Source of the DNA: Mallotus nudiflorus
Lineage: Eukaryota > Streptophyta > Magnoliopsida > Malpighiales > Euphorbiaceae
Assembly: GCA_947683625.1 (NCBI GenBank)
Contig: CANTUR010000605.1
Location: 762,501 to 826,500 of the forward strand
Reading direction: 5' to 3'
DNA: 64,000 nucleotides
Below the pieces are notes generated by a model that did no database searches, was not told the DNA's origin, and was given only the letters and a program-made list of their open reading frames with translations. The position numbers and the translations under genes were made by a program. Shown piece by piece: positions 1-12,099 of the stretch. The stretch's first letter is position 1. The number at the start of each line of letters is the position of its first letter.

Positions 1-1000
1 ATAAAATGAGCCATTAAGATGAAAATCAGAAGTAGATGGAGGTAAAATTTGATCACGTAACTAAAAACCATTCATCTTCAATTCTTAATATTGAGGTATG
101 GTTGGGTCAACTTGCTAATACATTAGCATAAAGAAAAGAAGGGAATCTTCTAAGCAATACTGAAACAAATCTAAGGCAGAAGTTAAAAGTGATTACATTT
201 AGGAATGACAAAGAGATAAGATCAAGAGATGAGCTGAAGGAAAAAATGGTGGAGACTCAAGAAATGAAAATTTAGAATGGTGATGATGTCTCTAAGGAAG
301 GTAAGTAGTAGCAAGTAAAAGATAGTGATAGGAAAGAGTAGCTGCCTATATCTATTTCATAGAAATATAGGACAATAATGCCTTTTCAATAGAGATTGAA
401 GAAGCCTAATGATGAAAAGAGGTTTGCTAAGTTTTAAATACTTTTAAAAAGCTTGAACTTAACATTCCTTTTGCTTAAGCTCTTATAGAAATGCCAACAT
501 ATGCCAAGTACTTAAAGGATGTTATAACCAACAAAAGGAGATGGGATGACAACCAAACTAAGAAATTAATTGAGATTTGTAGTTCTATCATCACTCACAA
601 AATGCCAACTAAACTAAAAGACCTAGGGAGTTTTACTCTTCCTTATGTAATTGGTGCTCAAGAATTTCCTAGATGTTTATGTGATTTCGGTGCAAGTATT
701 AACCTTATGCCATTTTCTCTTTTCAAGAAATTATAACTTGGTGAGTTGACCCCTATGAATATGACTTTGTAACTTACAGATCATTCTATAGAGAAACCAT
801 ATGGGATTATAAAGGATGTTTTGGTTAAGGTAGACAAATTTATTTTTCCTGTGGATTTTATAGTATTGGATTTTAAAGAGCATAGTAATTGTCTTCTAAT
901 TCTTAGGAGACTATTTTTAAATGCTAAGAGAGCCATGATAGATGTTTATGAAGGGAAATCATTCTTAGGGTTAGTAATGAGAATGTGGAATTTGTGATGC
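1..1000 (+). pseudogene. gag C-terminus and aspartic protease remnant (Athila-like)
   Basis: Bases 40-230 encode a gag tail typical of Athila elements (a segment resembling LGQLAN..., followed by a conserved TFRNDKEI stretch). From 491 a continuous stretch begins with MPTYAKYLKD, the conserved segment just upstream of the Athila protease. The protease active-site motif is at about 682-697 and reads D-F-G-A-S-I-N-L-M-P; most relatives have D-L-G-A-S. The C-terminal protease part continues past a stop at 734-736 to about 1000. The enzyme would cleave the element's own polyprotein. At least three stops interrupt the frame, so no functional product is expected. Confidence 0.75.
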
Positions 1001-1224
1001 CCATATTAATGAAGTACCCAATTGATGAGGAATTTTGCATGAGAGTAGAAGTTGTATATGAGTGTGTGAGGGAGGTGAATTTGAATAAACAAATTCTTGA
1101 CAAAAGCTAAGAGTGTGAAATAGATAGTGAACCCTCAAAAGAATCAACTTTTGTTAAGCTTGAAATGTTAACGCATAATGACAATGCCACTTCTCCATCC
1201 GTTGTAAAACCACCCAAGCTAAAG

Positions 1225-2525
1225 CTTAAACTGTTACCTAATTGCTTGAATCCAAACATGAAGGAAGTGGTTAAGAAGGAGATTATCAAGTTATTGGATG
1301 CAGGTATTATCTACCTAATTTTTGATAGTGAGTGGGTAAGTTTGGTGTAATATGTACCAAAGAAGAGTGGAATGACTATTGTGGAAAATGAAGCAAGCAA
1401 GCAAATTTAAAAAAGGATGCTTGAAGGGTGCAGAGTATGTATCGACTACCAAAAATTTAACTTAGCCAAAAGGAAGGACCATTTTCTTCTCTTGTTCATT
1501 GATTACATATTGGAGAGGATAGCAGGGCATGCATACTACTATCTTAAATGGTTATTCAGGTTACAACCAAATTTTTATTTTTCCAGAGGACTAGGAGAAA
1601 ATAACATTCATATGCCTATATGGAACTTTTACTTATCGACGCATGCCTTTCAGATTATGCAATGCATCAGCTACTTTTTAGAGATGTATAATAATAATTT
1701 TTTTATCTTATTAGGAATAGCATAGAGGTATTTATGGATGACTTCTCTATTTTTGGTGATTCTTTTGAATTATGTTTGTCTAACCTTGACAGGTTCTTGA
1801 AAAGATATTAAGAGGCTAACCTTGTTCTTAATTGGGAAAAATGTCATTTTATGGTAGAGGAAGGGATAGTCCTTAGTCATAAGATTTTGAGTGTAAGGAT
1901 TGAGATAGATTGAGCTAAAACATAGATTAATGAGAAGTTACTACCTCTAATAACGGTTAAAGGAGTTTGAGGATTTTTAGGACATATAGGGTTTTATACG
2001 CATTTCATTAAAAGTTTTTCTTTGATTGTTAAGCCTTTAACCCAATTGTTAGTTAAAGATGTTCCTTTTAATTTTAATGATGATTATTTAAATGCTTTTA
2101 ACAGGTTGAAGGAGGCTTTGGTTTCAGCCCCAATTATTTCACATTTGGATTGGACACTTCCTTTTGAGATCATGTACAATGCTAATTACCATACCATGAG
2201 GCTGTACTTGGTTAGAGGAAAGAAAAAAAGCTTCATGTTATATACTATGCAAATAGAACTCTTGTAGAGGCCTAGCTAAACTACATCACAATCAAGAAAG
2301 AGATGTTGGCGGTGGTTTTCATTGTTGATAAATTTAGATCATCCTTACTTGGTTCAAAGGTTATTATTTTTATTAATCATGCAGCAGTAAAATATCTCTT
2401 GGCTAAGAAGGGTGTAAAATTGTATCTTATTCGTTAAGGGATACTTTTACAAGTGTTTGACTTGGAGATCAAAGATAAGAAAGGTTTTGAGAATGTCGTA
2501 GCAAATCATTTGTCCATATTAGAGG
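1225..2525 (+). pseudogene. reverse transcriptase and RNase H remnant (Athila-like)
   Basis: The N-terminal RT segment is at about 1225-1350. The conserved CRVCIDYQKFN block is at 1429-1461, and the catalytic YxDD equivalent reads F-M-D-D-F-S-I-F at about 1732-1755. The connection region follows at 2022-2267. RNase H runs from about 2240 to 2520, with the conserved late segment around VANHLSIL. Several frameshifts (near 1350-1417, 1560 and 2260) and many stops are present. In a live element this polyprotein copies RNA to cDNA and removes the RNA strand. It sits between the protease remnant and the integrase remnant, as expected for Ty3/gypsy. Confidence 0.8.
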
Positions 2526-2689
2526 GTTATGAACAAGTGAAGTAAGAAGAGGATATCAATAATTAATTTTTTTGATGTTTTATTGCTAACAGTTCAACAT
2601 TTTAGTGCTCCATGGTTTACAGACATTGCTAACTATTTAGTATGTGGAGTGTTACCATAAGAATTCTCCTATCAATAAAGGAATCATTT

Positions 2690-3150
2690 CCTTTATGAGG
2701 TGATGTACTATTTGTGGGAGGATCCATTTCTCTACAAGATTTGTGGAGATGGATTAATTAGAAAGTGTGTTCTTGAAATTGAAATATTGGAAATTTTATC
2801 TTATTGTCATGATTCTACATATGGTGGGCATTTTAAAGCAACAAAAATTACCGCAAAGGTGTTGAAAAGTGGTTTTTTCTGGCCTACTTTATTCAAAGAT
2901 GCCAAGGAGTATATGAAACATTGTGATAAATGCCAAAGATATGGGAATACCTCTAAAAGGAATGAAATGCCACTCACATCAATTCAAGAAGTGAAGATTT
3001 GTGACGTTTGGGGATTGAATTTTATGAGTCCCTTTCCATAATCTTTTAGGAACTAATATATTATGATTGGGGTAGACTATATGTCTAAGTAGATGGAAGC
3101 CATTCCTTTACCTACAAATAATATTAAAGTGGTGATTGAGGTGGAGTGGT
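2690..3150 (+). pseudogene. integrase remnant, truncated in the catalytic core (Athila-like)
   Basis: The HHCC zinc-binding domain is intact at about 2790-2940 and ends in C-D-K-C-Q-R. It is followed by the start of the catalytic core. The first catalytic Asp, normally in WGIDFMGPFP, is Asn here (WGLNFMSPFP, about 3007-3038), and a stop follows directly. Homology stops at about 3150; the second Asp and the Glu are missing. A short non-coding stretch then leads to the 3' region. The product would have inserted cDNA into the genome, but this copy cannot. Confidence 0.8.
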
Positions 3151-3975
3151 CCATTCAAGGTGTAATAAGTCTTCTCTAATAGTGCATTTGAACTCATCAA
3201 ATGCACAAAGGTGCAAAGTGTATCAAGGAGGACTAATTTCTAAGGAGAAGGAAATTCTTTTCCTTCATCAGCCTCAATAAACAATTTTGGTCATGCTAGA
3301 GACTTAAAAAAAAATTAGCATTTTATTTTATTTTATTCATTGGTTGATATTTTTCATTCTTTAATTTTTAATTTTTTTATTGTTAATTTTTGTCTTTTGA
3401 ATTTAAGTTGTTTTGGCACAAATAATAAAATTCAATAATTGGGTACTTTGAATTTCTAACAGTTTTAGTGGTGATTTAAAGTGCAAAATTGGATATAAAA
3501 TTGGTGATGTTAGTTTGTCATGCTCGAAATGTTTATACGAATTGCAAATTTATCAATTTGGCTCTAGTTTTTGGTCAATGCTGCTCAAGAATTTCACAAT
3601 TAACCACTTTATATCATCTTTTTATTTTATTTATTTTATTTTTATTATTCATTATCTTTATGCGATTTTTTAATGCTTAAGAATGTTTATTGATGTTTCT
3701 TCTATTAAAAAAAATCAAATTAATTATTTTTTTAAATAGCCCCACCTCTTCCTTTTCCCAATTTTCATGTTTTTTCTTGTCCTTTCAAATCCCTAAACAC
3801 TCCAATTTTTCCCTCTTTTCATTCTCATTCTCCTGTTATTTTTATTTTCTCTTTTAAATTACTTCTTTCCCTTTAAACACTTTTCAATTTCATTCTTCAC
3901 TTTGCATTACCCATTCACTCTTTCATTTTCTTACTAAAATTTCTTTCATTGTCATTTTACTTTTTCTACTTCACA
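3151..3975. other. Non-coding spacer between pol and post-pol ORF of the Athila-like element
   Basis: The stretch is very AT-rich with long T and A runs. A short segment near 3270-3300 resembles the untranslated part that follows pol in Athila elements. The rest, including pyrimidine-rich DNA at 3720-3970, shows no coding signal I can support. The deletion of the integrase core probably ends in its left part. Confidence 0.5.
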
Positions 3976-5208
3976 ATGCCAAAAATAAAAAATACAGCAA
4001 AGAGAGTTAAGAGTTCCATGGAAGGCATAAGTAAGAGGAAGCATGTAATTAAACATAAAGAGGTAATTGACTTTGCATAGGAGTATAGTGCTCCATTTCC
4101 CATTAAAACTCATGAAGAAGGTAAAAGGTATGCAATTTTTGCCTCAAAAAAAATTTCCACTCGCAAATATTTTGAGAATGGTATTTTGAGTAAAATAGGC
4201 ATTAAGGATGATATATATAGATTATATGGTAGATTAGGGTGGTCTAAATTTGTTACTAAGCCATTTAACACCTATAGAGAAATCACTCTTTAGTTTTTAA
4301 CCTTTTTGTATTTTATTGAAGAGAGTGATAAGCATTTTGGATTTAGGTTGTTTGGTAAAGATCATCATGTGAATTATGATATTATGCATCAAGTGTTTGA
4401 TTTTCCTAAAAGTGGTATTTGTTACCCCTCTAAAAATTATGACTTCAAGGCTTTTTAGCATCAAATTTCAAGTCAAGATGATTATAGGGGTGCACACATT
4501 ACACCTAATGTGTTAATGACTAATCATTGGCATTTAATCATTCACAAGTTTATGTTCTATGCAATTTTTGGGAAAACTGATGGAAATAAAGTGTTAAACC
4601 TAGAGTTATTCTTTCTATGGTGCATGCATTCTAAAACCAAAGTCTCTACCACATATTTTATATTTCATAGCTTGTGGAATATTATGAATTCATCTCATGC
4701 TGCCATTTCTATGGGTTATATTGTGATCGGTCTTACTTTATATATTGGTGTTTTTAATCCATCTACTACTAACATGTTCCTTATTGAAGTAGGCACATTG
4801 CACTGTTATCTTCTATTTCATGCTAAAATTATTATAGGTCAAGATGAGTTATGGGCACCAAATACTCGTAAATGCTATCATTTACGATGTACAATAAAAG
4901 ATCGGGCACCAATTCCTACTCCAAAGATAGACGCCTATGAAGATGAAGAAAATTCTGCTAAAAATAACAACAATGGTTGGCAAAGAGTTTTGGCAAAGCT
5001 AGAGGCCATGGAAAAGAAAATGGATGATAAGTTTGAAGCAATGGAGAAGAAAATCGATGACTAATATGATGAGCTAAATTATCAGATTGATTTTCTGAAG
5101 AAACAAATAGGCTACCATAATTACAAGCTTCTTAAATACATTGAGTTATCGAGTTTAGAAGTACCTTTGCCAATACCTCCATCTTCACAAAATCACCATC
5201 TTATTTGA
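3976..5208 (+). pseudogene. Post-pol ORF of Athila-type element (ATHILA ORF1 / plant transposon protein-like)
   Basis: Reading from the ATG at 3976, one frame runs to TGA at 5206-5208 with in-frame stops at about 4078, 4291, 4456 and 5062. The N-terminal half matches the style of the post-pol protein of plant Athila elements: a basic start, then a conserved block around FRLFGKDHHVNYDIMHQVF (about 4340-4400). The last third holds a coiled-coil-like repeat (LEAMEKKMDDKFEAMEKKID, about 5000-5060). Function in the family is unknown; it sometimes occupies the env position. The longest open part is 4510-5064. The start is chosen because it is the first ATG of the frame after pyrimidine-rich DNA. 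Confidence 0.6.
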
Positions 5209-6149
5209 GTTTTTTACTTTCTTTATTTAGTTATTTCTTTAATTTTCTTTTTAGTATTGCTTTGTTTTGTGTGTCACATTGAGGGCAATGTGAATTTTAA
5301 GTGTGGAGCGGGTGCCTTTTGCATATTGGAAATTCATGTGTTTTATTTTGAATTTCATGGGTTTTATTTTATTTTATTGTGTTTTATTGCATTATATTCA
5401 TGCATAGGGTAGAAGTATAATCAATTCTCCACACAACTTTGATGCTTGCAACTTATCAACTTTGTGAATTTGACACATTGGTAGTTTTCTTGATTAATTG
5501 ATTTAATCTCCATTTAATGTTTGATTTGAGGCTTTTAAGCATTATGGGCAATTTGTGGTTGGGGACATATTTTTTATACTTTAACAAATTTAATGCTTAA
5601 TCTCTTTTGGAATGTGTATATGTGTATAATTTAAGAGGAATTAAAGAAGTTACATGTTAGATAGCCTAAGTCATTATAATTGCTTAAAAAAATGTTGTGG
5701 AATGGAGCTTAAATCCTTTACTTAGATTTATATATGCTCTTTTACTTCAATACTTTTCAAAGAGTACAAGTATCCTAAAAGGACCTTTCAGAGGGTTTAA
5801 CATTGAGTAGTGTAGCAAAGGTGAGGGAATTTTGACAATTGGAACATTCACAAGCAAAATTATTTATTTTTTAAAAAAATCTTCTTTGTGTCTTGTAAAG
5901 GTAATTCTAGTAAAAGAGTTCTTTGACTCATTTCCTTTCTTTGTGAATTTTGATTTATGCACATTTTTATATTCAACGAGAGAGTTTGTTATCCACTTTG
6001 TAATTTTTATATATGTTCTTGATCATGAGTTGCTTGTGTTTGTTTTTATGATTTAAATATTATATTAAGTGGAGATTTTGTTAATTGTAAAGTTAAAATT
6101 GATTAGTGTGACGAGTTCACGTTGTTGACACATATTGTTTTCATTTTCT
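5209..6149. other. 3' untranslated region of the Athila-like element
   Basis: AT-rich DNA between the post-pol ORF and the PPT. At 5277-5330 the sequence ATTGAGGGCAATGTGAATTT, followed by a G-rich run, is the kind of short motif found ahead of LTRs in this lineage. Nothing else is recognised; the open stretch at 5832-6056 has no recognisable protein features. Confidence 0.5.
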
Positions 6150-6183
6150 TGCTTAAGGACAAGCAAGAATCTAAGTGTAAGGG
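6150..6183 (+). promoter_or_regulatory. Polypurine tract of the Athila-like element
   Basis: The sequence GCTTAAGGACAAGCAAGAAT followed by CTAAGTGTAAGGG directly abuts the TGTTTCATT start of the 3' LTR. This layout (a GGACAAGCAA block, then AAGTGTGGGGG) is the usual plus-strand priming site in plant Athila elements; here some G residues have become A. The second Athila-like element at 52042-59204 has the same motif in better condition on the other strand. Confidence 0.65.
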
Positions 6184-7426
6184 TGTTTCATTATATATTA
6201 GTAGTAGTAGTTTTTAAGTATGTTTAAATGCATATTTTAAGAGTGTTTTAGTCATTTTTAGTGGAATTGGTTTTTTTTTTTTATGTTTTAGTTTTTTATT
6301 TTTATTTTTTGAGATGTCATTGCAAATTTGGAGAAAAAAGAAGAAATTATGGAGAGGACACATTCTTATGTAGGGAGAAAAATAAGAAATTATGGAGAGG
6401 AAACATACTTGAGTTGGGAGAAAAAGAAGAAATTATAGACAGGCAACATATTTGAGTAGGAACAAATGTAGCAATGATGAAAAAAATAAAATAAATATAA
6501 AAAGAACATGGGAAGAAGAACGTGGTTGGGATAAAATTAAAGAATATATACATAAGAAACATAAGAGGAATAAGGAGGGAAGATTGACAAGGAGAAAAGA
6601 AAGAAGAAGGCAGTAGGATGTGAGGAAGGGCTGAAGAAGATTGAAGAAAGCTGGAGAAGAGCTTCATTAAAAGAGTTCCATCTTTCCTTCTTTATTTTTC
6701 TAAATTCTTAATGTATTTTATTTATGGATTTGAGAACATCATGAATATTATGTTTAGCTAATTTATTTATGTTGGGGATTGTTAAACTTATTTTAATTTA
6801 AGTTGATTCATATATTAGTTTTTTTTTCTTTTAAATTGCATTAGCATTCATTAAACTTAATTGTTTATGATTTGGCCATTCAGAATTGACTTTTAATTAA
6901 GGTTAATTATTGAGAAATATTAATCTTAATAGAAATATGAATGCTTGTTGATTTGATTTAAGTTTAGAGATAGCTTAATTCATTTCAATTTTAATTGGAT
7001 GTGCTTTATGATTTATTTACTAAACTTGATTAGATTTTAATTTAATGAGAATTTGTTGAAGTCTTTTCAATTGATAGAAATAAATTAATTAATTTTTACT
7101 TGAGAGAAATTAATTGCTATCATTGAAACCCCAAGAATTGCAATAGAAAGAAAGACTAATTTCTTGTGATTGACTTAATTAAAATATAGTGATACAATCT
7201 CCAACGTCATTTTCATCATTTGCTTGTTAAAATTTAAATTAGTTGATTTTCATTCATTAATTTCATTGCTAATTGTTAGAATTTAGCAATCATAATTCAT
7301 TAAATATTCAATTTTTAAACAAGTTAAAACTATAATTAATAGTTGGATATATATTTAATCCTTGTGGAATGGACTTTTACTTGTTTTATATTACTTGACG
7401 AACTCGTATGCTTGTAAGAAATCAAC
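6184..7426 (+). repeat. 3' LTR of the Athila-like element
   Basis: It starts with TGTTTCATTATAT right after the PPT and ends near GAACTCGTATGCTTGTAAGA plus a few bases, the usual Athila LTR end. Length is about 1.24 kb. The 5' LTR is outside the window, so the exact end and the TSD cannot be checked. The LTR is AT-rich; a purine-rich block at 6330-6660 gives a long antisense open frame without protein-like composition. Confidence 0.65.
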
Positions 7427-8656
7427 TAATATATAAATATATGTGAGAAAAAAAAATACAAATGTCAAAAAATTAAAATAAAATATATAACATGAGGAAT
7501 AATAAAAGTTAAGCATTAAAATTATTAACAGTTTATAATACAAAGGATCACATAAGATACAAATACATTATAAATTTTTAACATGCCGTGTGATATTTGA
7601 ATTAGAATAACTTTAAAATTTAGATAGCTAAAAATGTGAAATTTTTTTAATCATTTATAAAGAAAAAAATTTTAACTTTAAAATTTTCATATTATTAGTT
7701 CACTTTTATAAAATAATAAAAATTATAAAAATTATAGATTAAATATAATAAATATAATAAATTAAATATTTATTAAAAAAATATAATAAATTAAATATTT
7801 ATTAAAATAAAAGTTTATAAAAAAGGATTAAAAAAGTTATTTATTAAAAAAATGATAAAAAAAAATTAAAAAATTTTATTTTAATTAAAATTAAAAAAAA
7901 TTTAGCCAATGAGATGCAACTCAGTTGGATTTGATTCCCATGTGGTGTATTATATATTTCCTATTTCCTACATAGATCATGATTTGTGATTATATTGATA
8001 AGTAACATATATGAAATTATGAATGATGTAATAATATATTTAATATTTAAAAAAATGTATTTAATATATGCTTAAAATATAGAGTGTCACATGTCAATAC
8101 ATGGTGAAAATCTTATTTATGTTTTGACTATATATATATATATAAAATAATAATAATAATAATAATAATAACTTCAGAATTTTATATTCACATATCAAAT
8201 CAACTTGATGATGTGATTTTTATATAATTTTTTAACATTTTAAATTAAACTATTTATAAATATATTGCATATTTTAGAATACAGTATAATATAATATATG
8301 CTTGCTGACTTTTTTTAAAACAATTAGAAGATTAATAAAAAAGATGAAATATTTAATTTATAATCTCACTTTATAATATTTATTATTTGGGTCATAAGGA
8401 GATGAAATGCCTACATAATAATTTTGAAGCACTTTGCTCATTTTAAAGTAATTATAAAAAAACTAAAGCTCATAACCTGAACCATAAGTGGACTCTGCTT
8501 GTCCACCTCTAAGCCCAATATCCACCCTACCCAACACAAGAAAACATGACAAATTATATAATGGACACTTGTATATATTGGGTCCATATCACACGTGAGA
8601 ATATATAAAGAACGATTTTCCTTTGTTAAAACAAGAACAATGAAGAAAGAGTTCTC
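7427..8656. other. AT-rich spacer with microsatellites
   Basis: No gene is seen. Short tandem repeats include TA repeats followed by TAA repeats at about 8128-8171, and low-complexity A/T DNA at 7640-7900. Confidence 0.6.
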
Positions 8657-8800
8657 ATGATTAACAAGAGCCATGCCACTTAAAGCTGCACACTCTAGAT
8701 TGGAACGCAACAACCAATCACCGCAAATACCAGCCCTGCCATGGGGATCAAATATGCATGGTATTCCTGGGCTGTTAGTCAAAAGCGTTGTGCCCTTGCA
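8657..8800 (-). pseudogene. Fragment of renalase-like FAD-dependent oxidoreductase gene (one exon)
   Basis: Read on the minus strand from about 8800, the translation contains a block ending CIFDPHGRAGICGDWLL and then RSNLECAALSGMALVNH. This is the C-terminal FAD-binding signature (GICGDW, then a small-residue helix E-x-A-x-L-S-G-x-A) of plant renalase-like NAD(P)/FAD-dependent amine oxidoreductases. Only about 45 residues are recognisable. I see no matching exons upstream (toward 9500) or downstream, and the neighbouring frame decays at once. It is therefore read as a relic of a host gene or a gene piece carried by a transposon. It is the only clear trace of a metabolic host gene in the window. 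The family name rests on motif memory, not a search. Confidence 0.6.
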
Positions 8801-9295
8801 TCAACCATACACGTCTTTCATTTTTATTTTATTTTTTGAGAATCACATGTCTTTCATCTTTCAACAACCACTGTTTTACAAGTAAAGCGATCAGAAAGTC
8901 GCATTAGCACAGTTGCACTCGAGTCTAAAATGGCAATATTTTAGAGAGAAACTTTTACAATATTTTATTAAATTTGAAATTAATTTTAGGAATAATTATA
9001 AATTATTCTTTTGAAGAAGAGGAAGAAACCCACACAGATACAGATGACACTGAAAATTGACAATATTATAAGGGCTTTAGATGAACTTGCAATTCCAAGA
9101 TTTATAAATTTACAGAAAAAATTAATGAAATTACAAACAAAAATCAATGAGTCTGTAGGTGAACTTTTACAATTTATTATTATTATTATTATTATTATAA
9201 TTCATATAATATTATTTAATATTAAATTTATTTATTTTATAAATTTTTTTTAAATTATACACATTTAATTAATTTTAATTTGAAGTCATGAAATT
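8801..9295. other. AT-rich spacer with ATT microsatellite
   Basis: An ATT repeat lies at about 9174-9198. A short open frame at 9011-9253 runs into it and encodes nothing I recognise. Confidence 0.5.
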
Positions 9296-9509
9296 GTTAT
9301 GGTGGTGGTGGAGGTAATGAAAATTGTAGTGGTGGTGATGTTGGTAGCATAGGTTGTGGTGTTGGTGGTGATGGAGGTGGCGAAAGTTATGGTAGTGGCG
9401 GAGATAGTGGAAATTATAGTGGTAGTGATGGTGGTGGTGGAGGTAGTGGAGGTTGTGGTGGTGGTGGTGGTGGTACTGCAACCACTATGTTAGGAGACTA
9501 TAGTGGTGG
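9296..9509 (+). repeat. Glycine-rich GGT-type repeat, left part
   Basis: A GGT/GGA-rich imperfect trinucleotide repeat. In one + frame it is open and reads as glycine-rich protein with Ser, Asp, Tyr and Cys. It has no ATG and a TGA just upstream. The repeat is cut at 9510 by the hAT-like element and resumes at 42437 with very similar composition. If the insertion and one TSD copy are removed, the glycine frame runs on without a break. It may be an exon of a glycine-rich protein gene or simply a minisatellite; the antisense His-rich frame is a shadow. Confidence 0.55.
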
Positions 9510-9530
9510 TAGAGGTGTAACCAAACTGAA

Positions 9531-11352
9531 CTGCTCGACATTCGGCTTTGTAGAAGCTTGCTCGAGCTTGTTTATTACGTTAAATAAGTCGAGCCCAAAT
9601 ATTATTTTGAGGCTCGTGAGTCAAGCGAGCCGAAGCTGAGAAGCCTTAAACTCAGCTTGTTTAAAATGTTGAATAGGCTTATGAACAAGCTCATTAAGTA
9701 AGTTCGTGAATAAACTGATTAAATAAACTAGTGAATAATCTCGTGACAAGGCTCGTTAAATATAATTTAATTTGTTAAATATAATATTAATTTTATATTA
9801 AATAAAGACAACACTAAACAAATCAATGTTAATTAATATAAAATATTACATACAATAAAATTATATATTTATAATAAAACTATATAATTTTTATATAAAT
9901 TAACATTAATATAAAGTATCCTTTTAATTAATACAAAAATATTATATAATACTGATAAAATATTTAGTAAACAAAAATAACTATGTGATTAATGATTTAA
10001 GTTATTATTAGTCATACTAACAAACAATAATTAAAAATAATTAATAAATACAATATTAAGCAAATAATATCTAAAACCAATTTAAGATTGGTAACATAGT
10101 ATTAATTTTGTTATTTCTTAATTCTAAATTAAATCTTTTTTTTTTATCCAATCGAAATATGTTGAAATAGGATTTTCAAAATAAAGAATAAACAAACTAT
10201 GAATAAATTCAAATTGCTTTTTCTTAAGTTCAAACGATCTTTTTGTAGGTGAACAAGGAAAAATATTATCTAGATAGGTGAATAAATTGCATTTAAAACA
10301 ACAAATACTATTTCTATTAAAGAAGTTCATATTTTGTCTTCATTATCTTTTCTTAATAATAGGAAACAATTTGAAAAAAATACATGACTTAAAATAAAAA
10401 ATAAAAATTATTTTCATGTAAGTCAAAACTATGTAGGTCTAGTAGTGTAAGAAATTTCAATATTACAAAGTAATTTATTATTAAATAATACTAATTTAGT
10501 ATTAGATAAATATAATGCCAATTAAAATTATTATTGAATCTTAAATTCTAAATTCTAATTGAGTTTTATTATACACTTATTCAATTATATAGTTGATCTT
10601 AAGTTAAAACTACGTAATCTTAATGTAATGAAACAATTTAATATTGTTGTATAGTGTTAATTAAAATTTCTATTAAATAAATAAATTATAATTTTATTTG
10701 AATTACTTTATCACAAAAATATATAATTTTAATATTATATATAAATAATACTATACAACTACTAATCATAACTATAAAACTGCATAATTTTTAGCAAAAC
10801 TACCTAGTTTAGATTAACCTAATCCACTAAAATCTTTCTATTCACTTTAACCTATCTCTTTCATTTTCAGTTCAATTAAATTTAATTCCTTCCCTTCATA
10901 TTTTAGTCGCCCTCATCTCATTGTCGTTCAACCATCCTTCCTTGCCATCCTTCCTCACCCTCACCCGTAATCGTTCCTCACCTTGCCATCCTTCCTCACC
11001 CTCTGCTAGCCATCCATCCATAATCTACTGCCATCACCATTAGCATCATCATCATCCACTGTCTTATGTTGTCACTGTCATATATGACTCGAAATCCATA
11101 TTCTATTAGCACCATTATCAACATGCACTAAACTCAAGCTCAAGCTTGTTCGAAGGAGGCATTTTAAGCTAAAGCTCTTCCTTTCACTATGGTCTTCATT
11201 TAGGTTAGTGCTTTTTGTTCCAGAATATGTTCTTGCATTTTGTTTTTTGTTTTGAAAAATGCTAACAGATTATCAAATAGTAGTTGTCTTAGTTGGTCTG
11301 AATATAAGATCTTTATTATGCATACACTTCATGTTAATTATGATTTTATATT
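9531..11352. other. Left body of the hAT-like element, non-coding
   Basis: GCTCG-rich subterminal repeats occupy about 9530-9760. AT-rich DNA follows to 10800, then a pyrimidine-rich tract with CCATCCTTCC and CACC-type repeats at about 10905-11060. No transposase motif and no supportable gene. Confidence 0.5.
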
Positions 11353-11357
11353 ATGAA

Positions 11358-11979
11358 TTGATGTTGCTGGTCTGTTCTTCAAGTGGTTGAAGAACCTGCA
11401 AAACAGATCCGGTGAGAGGCACACCGGGTGAGGTCCTAGCGAATTAACTTCGACGATCAAGTTAGGAAGAGCACCGGAGGGAGATGAGAGAAAATGAAAT
11501 AGTAAGTGTGTTCACTTACGACATGTTTTGTCTTCCTTTATATATAGATTTTCTAGGGTTTTTTTATGGGTACATTTTTGGTTACCATGTGGAGCTCTTC
11601 CATTACTTGGAGACTGATACTAATTATATGGGTCTGCACCTTAGGTGGGGACTAGTATTGTTCATATGGGTCTACTCCCTTTGGTGTTTCCAGTTTCTTC
11701 TCCAAGCATGCTTTGCCTTCATTATCCACATGAACTTTATTGGGTGTGCAGGTGAATTGTTAGCTTTGCAGGCGGTACAAACTATTAAATTTGTAAGGGA
11801 TACAAATTATTAGATTGTGGGGTTAGTTCATTTTCACTTTTTCAGGTTATCAGGTTAGTTCATTTTATATCGTCAGTCAGGTCACCTCTTAGGACTAATC
11901 GATGCATTTGGGCCTATATTGGCTTTAGTTTTGGAATACTGGTTTGGGTCATTGAATATTGGTTTGGGCCTTAGTATCA
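11358..11979 (-). repeat. Left LTR of element X
   Basis: 622 bp, bounded by TGATGTTG and GTATCA. It aligns along its length with 17550-18078 and 40629-40701. Shared blocks include GGTTGAAGAACCTGCAAAAC, the ATGAGAGAAAATGAAATAGT segment and TTTGGAATACTGGTTT. An open frame at 11484-11813 within it has no protein-like features. TSD TGAAT lies directly to the left. Confidence 0.8.
11536..11548 (-). promoter_or_regulatory. TATA box in the left LTR of element X
   Basis: CCTTTATATATAG on + reads CTATATATAAAGG on -, a strong plant TATA box. The same motif is kept at 17730-17742 in the other LTR. It would place transcription start leftward within the LTR, supporting a minus orientation of X. Confidence 0.45.
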
Positions 11980-12099
11980 AGGTTCCCCTGCAATTGTTGA
12001 TCATTGATGTTTAATGAGCAATACGTATTTTAATCCATCATTTATTCATTGGTGTGTTATTTTATGAATCTCTCAATGTACTTACTTTTGTCATAAATG

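Larger units (their letters stand above)
1..7426 (+). mobile_element. Athila-like Ty3/gypsy retrotransposon, 3' part
   Basis: The domain order on the + strand is gag end, aspartic protease, reverse transcriptase, RNase H, zinc-finger integrase, then a post-pol ORF and a long LTR. Integrase after RNase H is the Ty3/gypsy arrangement, and the protease and post-pol ORF are of the Athila type. The 5' LTR and most of gag lie outside the window. All reading frames carry stops and frameshifts, and the integrase core is cut short near 3150, so the copy is dead. The left boundary is the window edge. The right end is set at the LTR end near 7426, uncertain by a few bases because no TSD can be compared. 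Confidence 0.85.

Noticed and set aside
6347..6667. Ser/Phe-rich minus-strand open frame in the Athila LTR
   Set aside because: Antisense of a purine-rich block; no domain or start context.
7905..7945. tRNA-like or SINE-like segment (CAACTCAGTTGG followed by GATTTGATTCCC)
   Set aside because: The A-box and B-box like motifs are far too close together and no acceptor stem can be formed.
9275..9481. His-rich open frame on the minus strand
   Set aside because: It is the antisense of the GGT repeat; composition is explained by the repeat alone.
11484..11813. 109-residue open frame in the left LTR of element X
   Set aside because: It lies wholly in LTR sequence, the other LTR copy does not keep it open, and it shows no domain.
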